From: Streptacidiphilus sp. P02-A3a
Lineage (GTDB): Bacteria > Actinomycetota > Actinomycetes > Streptomycetales > Streptomycetaceae
DNA: 64,000 nucleotides
NCBI RefSeq assembly: GCF_014084105.1
Contig: NZ_CP048289.1
Coordinates: forward strand, 2,489,922 to 2,553,921
Reading direction: 5' to 3'
Position 1 is the stretch's first letter; each line of letters opens with the position of its first letter. Positions 17,380 to 27,890 of the stretch are shown piece by piece. A program made the translations under genes and the position numbers. The notes below the pieces were generated by a model. The model was not told the DNA's origin. It was given only the letters and a program-made list of their open reading frames with translations, and searched no databases.

Positions 17380-17931
17380 GTGTCGTTTGGCGTCCACCCG
17401 GAGCTAACCGGTGCCGTCACCGGGCAGCCCCTGCCCATGGACAGCGACTCCCTTCTCCCCCACCACGACTGGCCCTGCGCGGCGCTGCCGGTGCCGCCGC
17501 CCGCGCCCCCGCCGCCGGTACCGCCGCCGGTACCGCCCCCCGGCGGGGCCGGGCGGGGCTTCCCGGAGCCCGTCGCGCCGGTGCTGCCGCGCCTCCCGCG
17601 CCCGCCGCACCCGCCGCACTGCGTCGCGCCGCCGCGGCCGGTGGTGGTCCGCCCGGTCGCCCCGGCGCCGGCCCCCGCCCCGGTCCGGGCCCCGGCTCCG
17701 GCCCCGGCGCCGGTGGTCCGGCATCCGCAGGCGACGCTGCCGCCGAAGCCCACCCCCAGCCAGATCCACGCCACCACCGCCGTCCCGGTGGTCCCGGCGG
17801 TCACCGCCGCCGCCGTGCCCGTGCCGCCCGCCGCCCCGCAGGCGGCCTTCCTCTTCGTCGCCGTCACACTGCCCGCGCTGGTCGCGGCCGGTGCGGGTTT
17901 CGTCAGTCACGCCTTCGGGAGGCACCGTTGA
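17380..17931 (+). CDS. Proline-rich protein with C-terminal hydrophobic segment, inside the conservon
   Basis: Up to 183 residues, not recognised as any family. Residues about 37-140 are Pro/Ala/Val-rich (PPAPPPPVPPPVPPPGG and later repeats), and the end is hydrophobic (AAFLFVAVTLPALVAAGAGFV), so it could be tail-anchored. Start uncertain: GTG 17380 or ATG 17437 (MDSDSLLPHHDW), neither with a clear ribosome site. Reality is supported by its 3' end, where GGGAGG and a TGA overlap the TTG start of the next gene. Its repeats may partly reflect compositional bias, so confidence is moderate. Confidence 0.6.
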   Translation: MSFGVHPELTGAVTGQPLPMDSDSLLPHHDWPCAALPVPPPAPPPPVPPPVPPPGGAGRGFPEPVAPVLPRLPRPPHPPHCVAPPRPVVVRPVAPAPAPAPVRAPAPAPAPVVRHPQATLPPKPTPSQIHATTAVPVVPAVTAAAVPVPPAAPQAAFLFVAVTLPALVAAGAGFVSHAFGRHR

Positions 17932-18656
17932 TCGTCGGCTTCATCACCTTCGCGCTGCTCGGCGCCGTGGTCGCGGTGCTGGTCCTGGTCGCCTTCGGAC
18001 GCACCCCGCGGTCCCGCGAGGGCACCTTCTCCGGGGGCGCGCTGGGCTTCCTCGGCTCCGCCTCGCTGTCCTCGTTCGTCCTGGTCGCGGCGTTCCTGAT
18101 CGCGGGCTCCTGGTCGAACATCAATACCGCGAAGGGGCACACCTTCGACGAGGCGCGCGCCCTCAACGCCGCCTACACCGACGCCGACGCCACCACCCGC
18201 CCGCTGCTGCGCGACTACGTCACCTCGGTGATCCACGGCGAGTTCGCCACCATGGCCCACGGCCAGGCCGACAACACCACCTGGCACGACCTGGACCTGG
18301 TCCGCGAGCACGTCGACAAGGAACCGGTGACCACCGCCAGCACCCAGGAGCTGAGCGACCTGGACGACGTCTACACGGCCCGGCAGATCCGGCTGGCCGA
18401 CACCTCCGACACGCTGCCCGCGCCGCTGTACCCGGCGCTGGTCGCCACCGGACTGCTGGTGCTGCTGTACGCGCCGATCGCCGGACTCACCTTCAGCCTG
18501 CGCGAGTCGGTCGCCCTGGGGCTGGTCGGCGCGGTGGTCGGGTTCGCGGTGTTCATGGTGCTGCACATGAACCATCCGTACACCGGCCCGGTCCATGTCA
18601 CCCCGGTCGCCTACACCCAGAGCCTGACCCGGTTCGCCCAGCTGTCAGGGGGCTGA
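17928..18656 (+). CDS. DUF4239-like (bestrophin-like) membrane protein, inside the conservon
   Basis: 242-residue protein with TM segments at about residues 1-24, 42-60, 163-185 and 195-215 and a soluble loop between the pairs (EFATMAHGQADNTTWHDLDLV). Layout and motifs resemble DUF4239/bestrophin-like proteins common in actinomycetes; function unknown, perhaps a channel. TTG at 17928 is chosen: GGGAGG lies just upstream inside the preceding gene and the overlap is TTGA. It ends 34 bases before cvnD, so the sensor, adaptor, membrane and GTPase genes are probably one transcript. Confidence 0.78.
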   Translation: MIVGFITFALLGAVVAVLVLVAFGRTPRSREGTFSGGALGFLGSASLSSFVLVAAFLIAGSWSNINTAKGHTFDEARALNAAYTDADATTRPLLRDYVTSVIHGEFATMAHGQADNTTWHDLDLVREHVDKEPVTTASTQELSDLDDVYTARQIRLADTSDTLPAPLYPALVATGLLVLLYAPIAGLTFSLRESVALGLVGAVVGFAVFMVLHMNHPYTGPVHVTPVAYTQSLTRFAQLSGG

Positions 18657-18690
18657 CAGCTGGGCGCGGCGGCGCACTAGGATCACGCCC

Positions 18691-19242
18691 GTGGACTCCA
18701 TAGTGGCGCTGAAGATCCTGGTCGCGGGCGGTTTCGGCGCGGGCAAGACCACCCTGGTCGGCGCGGTCAGCGAGATCCGCCCGCTGCGGACCGAGGAGCG
18801 GCTGAGCGAGGCCGGCCGCCCGGTGGACTCGCTGGCCGGGGTCGAGGACAAGCGGACCACCACCGTGGCCATGGACTTCGGCCGGATCGACATCCGCGAG
18901 GGCCTGGCGGTGTACCTGTTCGGCACCCCGGGCCAGGACCGGTTCTGGTTCCTCTGGGACGAGTTGGCGCTCGGCGCGCTCGGCGCGGTGGTGCTGGCCG
19001 ACACCCGGCGGCTGGAGGACTGCTTCCCCTCGGTCGACTTCTTCGAGCGCCGGGGCATCCCCTTCGTGGTCGCGGTCAACCGCTTCGACGGCGCCCGCGA
19101 CTACCCCGCCGAGCAGGTCCGGATCGCGCTCGACCTGGACCCGGCGGTGCCGGTGCTGTTCTGCGACGCCCGGGTCCGGGACTCGGTCAAGGAGGTCCTG
19201 GTGGACGTCGTCGAACTGGCGATGGCGGGCCGTTCGCGCTGA
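18691..19242 (+). CDS. cvnD: Conservon GTPase CvnD
   Basis: 183-residue small Ras-like GTP-binding protein, the output of the conservon. P-loop GGFGAGKTTL near residues 13-22, switch region VEDKRTTTVAMDFGRI, G3-like LFGTPGQDRFWFLWDELALG, and NRFD in place of the usual NKxD as G4. GTG at 18691 (MDSIVALKILVAG) fits homologous starts. It is displaced from cvnC by two inserted genes, and no cytochrome P450 follows, unlike some conservons. Confidence 0.92.
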   Translation: MDSIVALKILVAGGFGAGKTTLVGAVSEIRPLRTEERLSEAGRPVDSLAGVEDKRTTTVAMDFGRIDIREGLAVYLFGTPGQDRFWFLWDELALGALGAVVLADTRRLEDCFPSVDFFERRGIPFVVAVNRFDGARDYPAEQVRIALDLDPAVPVLFCDARVRDSVKEVLVDVVELAMAGRSR

Positions 19243-19358
19243 GACCGAGCCGCCCCCAGGCACCGGCCGGTCCAATCCGCCGGTTCCCGCCAGGTACCGG
19301 GGCGGCAGGCAGCAGAATGGGCCTTCACGGAATCGGCACACGGGGCAGGGGCGGAACG

Positions 19359-19868
19359 GTGGCGGATACGGCGGCGGGGTCCGAGCCCGGTCCGCCACTG
19401 CCCCGGCGGGCCTCCTGGCGCTCCGGCCTGGGCTGCGCCGCCACCGTGCTCAGCGTGGCGGCCCTGGTCGTGGTCGGCCAGCTGGCCGGGACGCTGGTCC
19501 GGCACCGGCCGGGCACCGACCCCCCGGCCCCGGGACCGGCACCCGGCCTGGCCCAGCGGCTGGACGCGCTGCCGCCCGCCGTGCAGGCGGTCCCGCCCAC
19601 CGACGCCGGGGTGGCCGCGCTGCTGGCCGGGGTGGGCCTGCCGGTCAGCACGGCGGTGGATGTCCAGTTCCGGCCCGGGTACGCGGTGATCGCCATCGGC
19701 GTGGTCGGCGACTGCGTCTTCGCCGACCTCCACCAGCGCCGGGTACGGGCCTGGGAGGCCCCGAAGCTCATGCCCTGCACCGCCGACCGGGCCTTCCACT
19801 CGCTTTTCGGCGGTCAGGGCCGCTGGCCCGACCTGGACCGCCGGGACCGGCTGTCGCAGTCCCGCTGA
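19359..19868 (+). CDS. Hypothetical membrane-anchored protein
   Basis: About 169 residues, not recognised. One N-terminal TM helix near residues 27-46 (CAATVLSVAALVVVGQLAGTLV), a short Pro-rich linker, then a probably extracellular domain with two cysteines (GDCVFAD and MPCTADRAF) that could pair. Start GTG 19359 is tentative; ATG 19317 in frame would add 14 residues. Monocistronic between the conservon and the mal operon. Confidence 0.6.
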   Translation: MADTAAGSEPGPPLPRRASWRSGLGCAATVLSVAALVVVGQLAGTLVRHRPGTDPPAPGPAPGLAQRLDALPPAVQAVPPTDAGVAALLAGVGLPVSTAVDVQFRPGYAVIAIGVVGDCVFADLHQRRVRAWEAPKLMPCTADRAFHSLFGGQGRWPDLDRRDRLSQSR

Positions 19869-19956
19869 GCCGCAGCCGGTCCGGCAGCGGCCGGGCCGCA
19901 CCGCCACGTCGCACGACGACAACGTCCCGGACACGCGAATGTAACGATCATCCGGC

Positions 19957-19976
19957 CTTTCAGAAAGTTGCTGCAA
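19957..19976. promoter_or_regulatory. Adjacent dyads upstream of malE, candidate MalR operator
   Basis: CTTTC-A-GAAAG (19957-19967) abuts TTGC-T-GCAA (19968-19976) in the 247-base region before malE. The CTTGCAG / CTTTC-type composition resembles sites recalled for Streptomyces Reg1/MalR at maltose and amylase genes. Assignment to the downstream LacI proteins is inference. Confidence 0.45.
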
Positions 19977-20115
19977 GGACTTTCCGCCGGGGTCACGCGG
20001 CTGTTACGTTCCTCCCCAAGCCGACGCGGTAACGCCGCGCCGACTGGGGAAGGCCCGGTGCGTCAGGGCTGACCCACCCCAAACTTGGGCAACCCCACCC
20101 TCCAAGGAGTGCACA

Positions 20116-21402
20116 ATGCGTCGTGGCATTGCGGCTGCGGTTCTGGCAACGGCGATAGCGGTTTCTGCAAGTGCTTGCGGCGGTAGCGGTTCCACTGCCT
20201 CGTCCTCCAACAAGGCATCCGGCCCCGTCACCATCACCTGGTGGGACACCTCGGACGCCACCAACGAGGCTCCTACCTACAAGCTGCTGGTCTCCGAGTT
20301 CGAGACGGCCAACCCCAGCATCAAGGTCAACTACGTCAACGTGCCCTTCGGTACCGCCCAGACCAAGTTCCAGACCGCCGCGGGCAGTTCCGGCGCCCCC
20401 GACGTGCTGCGCTCCGACGTCGGCTGGACCCCGGCCTTCGCCAAGGCCGGTTACCTGGCCCCGCTCGACGGCACCCCGGCCATGGCCGACGAGTCCGCCT
20501 TCGAGTCCACGCTGATCAAGCAGGCCAGCTACAACGGCCACGTCTACGGTGCGCCCCAGGTCACCGACACCCTCGGGCTGATGTACAACAAGCAGCTGTT
20601 CGCCAAGGCCGGGATCACCGCCGCGCCCACCACCTGGGACCAGCTCAAGGCCGACGCCGCGCTGATCAAGCAGAAGGACGGGGTCGACGGCTTCGCCCTG
20701 GAGGCCGCCTCCTACTACGCGATGCCGTTCCTGTTCGGTGAGGGCACCGACTTCGTCGACACCGCCAACAACAAGATCACCATCAACTCGGCCGCCGCGG
20801 TCAAGGCGATGACCACCGCCAAGAGCTTCGTCGGCGCCCCCGGCATCTCCAAGCTGGACGTCACCGCCGACGCCGACACCGACATCATGGACTCCTTCCA
20901 GACCGGCAAGGTCGCCATGGTCATCCAGGGCCCCTGGGACATCACCAACGTCTACGCGGGCTCGGCCTTCACCTCGAAGAGCAACCTCGGCATCGCCCCG
21001 GTCCCGGAGGGCTCCACCGGCACCGCCGGAGCCCCGACCGGCGGCCAGAACCTGGTCGTCTACGCCGGAGCCGACGCCGCTCACCTGGCCGCCTCGGAGA
21101 AGTTCGTCGGCTTCATGACCTCGGCCGCCAGCGAGACCGAGACCGCGTTGAAGAACGGCACGCTGCCCACCCGCACCGACGCCTACACCGCCGCGGTCAA
21201 CGCCAACCTCGGCATCGAGGGCTACCAGGCGATCCTCAAGTACTCCGTGCCGCGCCCGGCGCTGCCCGAGTACAGCTCGTTCTACGCCTCCTTCGCCACG
21301 GACTACACCAAGATCCTCGCGGGCCAGGAGAGCATCCAGACCGGCCTGGGCAACACCTCCTCGGCCATCGCCAAGCTGCTCCCGAGCTACGCCGCCCAGT
21401 GA
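20116..21402 (+). CDS. malE: Maltose/maltodextrin-type ABC transporter solute-binding lipoprotein
   Basis: 428-residue extracellular lipoprotein that binds sugar for the MalFG permease. Signal peptide residues 1-20 with lipobox SASAC, so Cys21 is lipidated; a Ser/Gly linker follows. The type 1 binding-protein fold shows TITWWDTSD, a central DTLGLMYNKQLF and WDITNVYAG. AAGGAG lies 7-12 bases before ATG 20116. First of malE-malF-malG-glucosidase-lacI in one direction. No MsiK-type ATPase gene is present, consistent with a shared ATPase elsewhere. Maltose specificity is inferred from the glucosidase. Confidence 0.9.
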   Translation: MRRGIAAAVLATAIAVSASACGGSGSTASSSNKASGPVTITWWDTSDATNEAPTYKLLVSEFETANPSIKVNYVNVPFGTAQTKFQTAAGSSGAPDVLRSDVGWTPAFAKAGYLAPLDGTPAMADESAFESTLIKQASYNGHVYGAPQVTDTLGLMYNKQLFAKAGITAAPTTWDQLKADAALIKQKDGVDGFALEAASYYAMPFLFGEGTDFVDTANNKITINSAAAVKAMTTAKSFVGAPGISKLDVTADADTDIMDSFQTGKVAMVIQGPWDITNVYAGSAFTSKSNLGIAPVPEGSTGTAGAPTGGQNLVVYAGADAAHLAASEKFVGFMTSAASETETALKNGTLPTRTDAYTAAVNANLGIEGYQAILKYSVPRPALPEYSSFYASFATDYTKILAGQESIQTGLGNTSSAIAKLLPSYAAQ

Positions 21403-21488
21403 TCCGCCGTCGGCCGGGCCGCCTCTCCCCAGGCGGCCCGGCCGACGTGCCGCTGTCCCGAACCCCCGTGATGAATGAGGTGTCGCAG

Positions 21489-22490
21489 ATGACCGTCGCC
21501 GTCGAGGGCGGAGCCGTCGAGAAGCGCCTGCCCCGCGCCCCCCGGCGCGGACCGGTCGCCAGGATGAAGCAGTCCTACGACCGGTACTGGTACGCCTGGG
21601 CCATGGCCGCGCCGGTGGTGCTCGTCCTCGGTCTGGTGGTGCTGTACCCGCTCGGGCGCGGCATCTACCTGTCGCTGACCAACGCCACCAGCCTGAACGT
21701 CGGCCGCACCATCGGTGTGAACCACATCCCGAACAGCTACTCCTGGGTCGGGCTGCACAACTACGAGCAGATCCTCTCCGGCGCCGACCACGAGTTCTGG
21801 CCGCACGTCTGGTGGACCCTGGTCTGGACGGTCGCCTGCGTCGCGCTCACCTACTCGCTCGGCCTGGGCCTGGCACTGCTGATCAACCGGCAGCTGCGCG
21901 GACGCACCTTCTACCGGGTGCTGCTGGTGCTGCCGTGGGCCGTGCCGACCTTCGTCACCATGTTCTCCTGGCGGCTGCTGCTCGCCGACAACGGCCTGGT
22001 CAACAGCGCGCTGAGCGGGCTCGGCCTGGGCGCCCCGGGCTGGCTGAGCGACCCGACCTGGCAGCGGGTCGCCGCGATCGGGGTCAACACCTGGGTCGGC
22101 TTCCCGTTCATGATGGTCTCGCTGCTCGGCGGCATGCAGGCGATCCCGTCCGAGCTGTACGAGGCCGCCGAGATGGACGGCGCGACGCCGTGGCAGCGGT
22201 TCCGCTACGTCACCCTGCCGGGGCTGCGCCCGGTCAGCAACACGGTGATCCTGCTCAGCGTCATCTGGACCTTCAACCAGTTCAACGTGATCGACCTGAT
22301 GTTCGGCTACGGCAGCAGTGACAGCGTGCAGATCCTGGTGACCTACGCGTACCAGCTGTTCTTCAACCAGCAGCCGCAGGACTACGCCAACTCGGCCGCC
22401 TACGGCGTGATCATCCTGTCGATGCTGATCGTCTTCGCCAGCGTCTACCGCCGCTGGCTCAAGCGCAACGAACAGCAGGTCGGCATATGA
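21489..22490 (+). CDS. malF: Sugar ABC transporter permease, MalF type
   Basis: 333-residue integral membrane permease. Six or so TM segments; the EAA loop that contacts the ATPase is EAAEMDGATPWQRFRYVTLPG. The Lys/Arg-rich N terminus is cytosolic. ATG at 21489 is chosen: GAGG at 21477-21480 is 8 bases upstream; starts at 21399 or 21471 are less likely. The stop overlaps an ATG in the malG frame (ATGA). Confidence 0.9.
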   Translation: MTVAVEGGAVEKRLPRAPRRGPVARMKQSYDRYWYAWAMAAPVVLVLGLVVLYPLGRGIYLSLTNATSLNVGRTIGVNHIPNSYSWVGLHNYEQILSGADHEFWPHVWWTLVWTVACVALTYSLGLGLALLINRQLRGRTFYRVLLVLPWAVPTFVTMFSWRLLLADNGLVNSALSGLGLGAPGWLSDPTWQRVAAIGVNTWVGFPFMMVSLLGGMQAIPSELYEAAEMDGATPWQRFRYVTLPGLRPVSNTVILLSVIWTFNQFNVIDLMFGYGSSDSVQILVTYAYQLFFNQQPQDYANSAAYGVIILSMLIVFASVYRRWLKRNEQQVGI

Positions 22491-22540
22491 GCGCCGCCCA
22501 GGAGCTGACCCCATCCCAGCCGGACGTACCAGGAGGAGCC

Positions 22541-23461
22541 ATGAGCAGTGTCGCCGACCGGGTCACCGCGGGCCCCGGAGCCGCCGGACCGGGCGGTCGG
22601 CCCACCGCGAAGGCGGCCCGCACCAGGGGCCGGGGCCAGCGCGGCCCGCTCGCCTCGCTGGGGCTGCACGGCGGCCTGGCGCTGACCGCGATCGTCGCGG
22701 TCTTCCCGATCCTGTGGATCGCCTACATCTCGCTCGGCCCCGGCGTCGACGACTTCCTGCACCCGGGCGGCATCGCCCACAAGGCCTCGCTGTCCAACTA
22801 CAGCTACGTGCTGTTCCACACGGACTTCTTCACCTGGTTCGCCAACTCCATGATCGTCGGCGCGGGCACCATGTTCTTCGGGGTGCTGCTGGCCGCCACC
22901 GCCGGGTACGCCGTCTCCCGGATGCGCTTCCCCGGCCACCGGCAGCTGATGTGGACCTTCCTGGTCACCCAGATGTTCCCGGTGTCGGTGCTGCTGGTGC
23001 CGCTCTACAACATCATGTCCCAGCTGGACCTGCTGGACAGCTACCAGGGCCTGATCATCATCTACTGCTCCACCGCCGTTCCGTTCTGCGCCTTCATGAT
23101 GAAGGGGTACTTCGACACCATCCCGGTGGAGATCGACGAGGCCGGCCGGATCGACGGGCTGAGCCCCTTCGGCGTGTTCTGGCGGCTGATCGTGCCGCTG
23201 GCCCGCCCGGGCCTGGCGGTGGCCGCCTTCTACAGCTTCCTGACCGCCTGGGGCGAGGTCGCCTACGCCTCGGTGTTCATGCTCTCATCTGACAAGTACA
23301 CGCTGTCGGTGGGTATCCAGACCTTCGTCAGCCAGTACAACCAGCAGTGGAACCTGATGGCGGCGATGGCCGTCCTGGTCGCCATCCCCGCCGCGCTGGT
23401 CTTCTACCTGGTGCAGAAGCACCTGGTCACCGGCCTCACCTCGGGCGGGACCAAGGGCTGA
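22541..23461 (+). CDS. malG: Sugar ABC transporter permease, MalG type
   Basis: 306-residue partner permease with about six TM segments and the EAA-loop variant EIDEAGRIDGLSPFGVFWRLIVPL. ATG at 22541 is preferred because AGGAGGAG is at 22531-22538; the coupled ATG at 22487, overlapping the malF stop, would add 18 residues and remains possible. Followed after 112 bases by the glucosidase gene. Confidence 0.88.
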   Translation: MSSVADRVTAGPGAAGPGGRPTAKAARTRGRGQRGPLASLGLHGGLALTAIVAVFPILWIAYISLGPGVDDFLHPGGIAHKASLSNYSYVLFHTDFFTWFANSMIVGAGTMFFGVLLAATAGYAVSRMRFPGHRQLMWTFLVTQMFPVSVLLVPLYNIMSQLDLLDSYQGLIIIYCSTAVPFCAFMMKGYFDTIPVEIDEAGRIDGLSPFGVFWRLIVPLARPGLAVAAFYSFLTAWGEVAYASVFMLSSDKYTLSVGIQTFVSQYNQQWNLMAAMAVLVAIPAALVFYLVQKHLVTGLTSGGTKG

Positions 23462-23573
23462 GCGCGTGCCCTGGACACCCCCGACCCCGTTGATCGACTG
23501 CGGCCGATGACCACACCGACCACCTGTCCGTTATCCGCTCCCCTCCTCGACCGCCCTATCCTCAAGGGATTCC

Positions 23574-25298
<1,725 letters not shown>

Positions 25299-25299
25299 C

Positions 25300-26349
25300 A
25301 TGGCGTCAGTTCCTCCGGCGCCGGTGGCCACGGCACGGCTGTCCGACATCGCGGCACAGGCGGGGGTGAGCGAGGCCACCGTCTCCCGGGTGTTCAACGG
25401 CCGACCGGGGGTCTCCGCCGCCACCCGGCAGTCGGTGCTGGCCGCGCTGGACGTGCTCGGCTACGAGCGCCCGACCCGGCTGCGGCAGCGCAGCGCCGGG
25501 CTGATCGGACTGATCACCCCGGAGCTCAACAACCCGATCTTCCCGGCGCTGGCACAGGTCATCGAGCAGGTGCTGACCCGGCACGGGTACACCCCGCTGC
25601 TGTGCACCCAGACACCGGGCGGATCGACCGAGGACGAGCTGGTGGACATGCTGGTGGACCGGGGGGTCACCGGCATCGTCTTCGTCTCCGGGCTGCACGC
25701 GGACACCACCGCCGACATGGAGCGCTACGCCCGGCTGGCCGGCCGGGGCGTGCCGTTCGTGCTGATCAACGGCTACAGCGAGCTGATCGCCGCGCCGTTC
25801 ATCTCGCCGGACGACCGGTTGGCGATGCGGATGGCGGTGCAGCACCTGGCCGAGCTGGGTCACGAGCGGATCGGCCTGGCCCTCGGCCAGGCCCGGTTCG
25901 TCCCGGTGCTGCGCAAGCTGGAGGGTTTCGCCGCCGCCTGTACCGAGCTGCTCGGGCAGAGCCCGGCGGAGAGCGGGTCCCGGATCCAGCACACGCTGTT
26001 CAGCGTCGAGGGCGGCCACGCCGCCGCCGCGGCCCTGCTCAACCAGGGCTGCACGGCGGTGGTCTGCGGCAGCGACCTGATGGCCTTCGGGGTGATCCGC
26101 GCGGTGCGCCAGCGCGGACTCTCGGTACCGGGGGACGTCTCGGTGGTCGGTTTCGACGACTCGCCGCTGATCGCGTTCGCGGACCCGCCGCTGACCACGA
26201 TCCGGCAGCCGGTGGAGGCCATGGGCGCGGCGGCGGTGGACGCGCTGCTGGAGGAGATCAACGGCAACGCCCTGCACCGCGCCGAGTTCATGTTCCAGCC
26301 GGAACTGGTGGTCAGAGGCTCCACCGGCGCCGCCCGCACCCGCCCCTGA
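25300..26349 (+). CDS. malR: LacI family regulator, probable MalR (copy 1)
   Basis: 349-residue LacI repressor. HTH LSDIAAQAGVSEATVSRVFNGRPGVS at about 14-40, hinge LDVLGYERPTRLRQ, then a periplasmic-binding-like sugar domain (GLITPELNNPIFP, CTQTPGGSTEDE, VSGLHADTTADMERYARLA). It follows the glucosidase with a 1-base gap and likely represses the mal operon until maltose or maltopentaose binds. A second copy, colinear without gaps, lies exactly 6,500 bp downstream (31824-32849), and stretches are nearly identical at DNA level. Confidence 0.88.
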   Translation: MASVPPAPVATARLSDIAAQAGVSEATVSRVFNGRPGVSAATRQSVLAALDVLGYERPTRLRQRSAGLIGLITPELNNPIFPALAQVIEQVLTRHGYTPLLCTQTPGGSTEDELVDMLVDRGVTGIVFVSGLHADTTADMERYARLAGRGVPFVLINGYSELIAAPFISPDDRLAMRMAVQHLAELGHERIGLALGQARFVPVLRKLEGFAAACTELLGQSPAESGSRIQHTLFSVEGGHAAAAALLNQGCTAVVCGSDLMAFGVIRAVRQRGLSVPGDVSVVGFDDSPLIAFADPPLTTIRQPVEAMGAAAVDALLEEINGNALHRAEFMFQPELVVRGSTGAARTRP

Positions 26350-26381
26350 CCCGTCGCCCCACCCAGCCGTCGCCCCACCCG

Positions 26382-26414
26382 CCGCCGCCCGCCGCACCAG
26401 CCGCCGGGCGGCGG
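26382..26414. terminator. Hairpin between LacI copy 1 and the phosphomannomutase
   Basis: 10-bp stem CCGCCGCCCG/CGGGCGGCGG with a 13-base loop between convergent genes. Low sequence complexity makes this weaker than the other terminators. Confidence 0.45.
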
Positions 26415-26448
26415 TCGCGCGTCCGCCCCCGGCGGGCAGGCTGGTGGG

Positions 26449-27801
26449 TCAGCAGCGGACCAGGGCCAGCACTTCGTCGCGCAGAGCGTCGACTGCGCCT
26501 TGGGTGGGGGCCTCGACGTTGAGCCGCAGCAGCGGTTCGGTGTTGGAGGGGCGGAGGTTGAACCAGCGGCCGTGGCCGAGGTCGACCGTCAGCCCGTCGA
26601 GGCGGTCGGTGGTGACCCCGTCGAACTGCTCGTAGGCGGCCTGGACTTCGTCCAGCTTGGCAGGCACGTCAGCGACTTGGGAGTTGATCTCCCCGGAGGC
26701 GGCGTAGCGCGAGTAGTCGGCGACCAGTTCGGACAGGGGCCGGTCCTGCTCGCCGAGGGCCGCCAAGACGTGGAGTGCGGTGAGCATGCCGGTGTCGGCC
26801 CGCCAGAAGTCGCGGAAGTAGTAGTGCCCGGAGTGCTCGCCGCCGAAGACGGCGTCGTGTTCGGCCATCAGTGCCTTCATGAACGAGTGGCCCACGCGGC
26901 TGCGGATCGGCTTGCCACCGTGTTCGAGGACGATCTCCTGTGCGGCGGCGGAGGTGATCACGTTGTGGACGACGGCGGAGCCAGGGTGCTTGGCCAGTTC
27001 GCGGGCGGCGACCAGGCCGACGATGGCGGACGGGGGAACGGCTTGGCCCTTCTCGTCGATGAAGAAGCACCGGTCCGCGTCCCCGTCGAAGGCAAGTCCG
27101 ATGTCCGCGCCGGTCTCGACGACCTCGGCTCGCAGGTCAACGAGGTTCTTCGGCTCCAGGGGGTTGGCCTCGTGGTTGGGGAAGGTGCCGTCCAGCTCGA
27201 AGTACAAGGACACCAGGTCGATCGGCAGGCTGCTGAAGACCGCAGGGACGGTGTGACCAGCCATGCCGTTGCCTGCGTCCGCGACGACCTTCAGTCGACG
27301 GATACCCGAGAGGTCGACCAGGCTGTTCAGGTAGGCAGCGTACTCGGCCAGCATCTGGCGGCTGGTGACGGTGCCGGGCCGGGCGGCGCTGGCAGGGATG
27401 TCTCCGGTCTCCAGCCAGGTGCGGATCTGCCCGAGGCCGGTTTCCTCGCCGACGGGGGCTGCTCCGGCCCGGCACAGCTTGATGCCGTTGTCCTTGGCCG
27501 GGTTGTGGCTGGCGGTGACCATCACCCCGGGCAGGTCCAACCAGCCGGAGGCGAAGTACAGGTAGTCGGTCGAGCCGAGGCCGACATCGATCACATCGGC
27601 TCCGGCCCGATTGGCCCCGGCCGCGAACGCGGCGGCCAGATCGGGGGAAGTCGAGCGCATGTCGCGGGCGATGACGATCTTCTCGGCACCGGTGAGCCGG
27701 ATGAACAGGGCCCCTGCCTTGTCGGCGATGTCGGTGTTCAGCTGGGCGGGTACTTCACCGCGGATGTCGTACGCCTTGACCAGACGCGAGTAGTCGGGCA
27801 T
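26449..27801 (-). CDS. manB: Phosphomannomutase/phosphoglucomutase
   Basis: 450-residue alpha-D-phosphohexomutase converting hexose 6-phosphate and 1-phosphate, feeding GDP-mannose or UDP/dTDP-glucose synthesis. Active-site phosphoserine Ser98 in TASHNP, metal loop FDGDADRCFFID near 235, sugar loop GGEHSGHYYF, and phosphate loop RPSNTEPLLRLN. Normal length. ATG at 27801 with AAAGGCAGG upstream. It lies 89 bases after a GHMP kinase gene on the same strand, the last of a radical SAM-GHMP kinase-PMM run. Third-position G/C looks lower than in flanking genes, consistent with an acquired island, though this was judged by eye. Confidence 0.92.
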   Translation of the reverse strand: MPDYSRLVKAYDIRGEVPAQLNTDIADKAGALFIRLTGAEKIVIARDMRSTSPDLAAAFAAGANRAGADVIDVGLGSTDYLYFASGWLDLPGVMVTASHNPAKDNGIKLCRAGAAPVGEETGLGQIRTWLETGDIPASAARPGTVTSRQMLAEYAAYLNSLVDLSGIRRLKVVADAGNGMAGHTVPAVFSSLPIDLVSLYFELDGTFPNHEANPLEPKNLVDLRAEVVETGADIGLAFDGDADRCFFIDEKGQAVPPSAIVGLVAARELAKHPGSAVVHNVITSAAAQEIVLEHGGKPIRSRVGHSFMKALMAEHDAVFGGEHSGHYYFRDFWRADTGMLTALHVLAALGEQDRPLSELVADYSRYAASGEINSQVADVPAKLDEVQAAYEQFDGVTTDRLDGLTVDLGHGRWFNLRPSNTEPLLRLNVEAPTQGAVDALRDEVLALVRC

Positions 27802-27890
27802 GGCCTGCCTTTCGGTGAGTCGGGCTTGCTGGGGCTGAGGTTACCGATGGTGGCCGTCCGACCACGCTGGACGTGCGGTCACCGTCGGAG

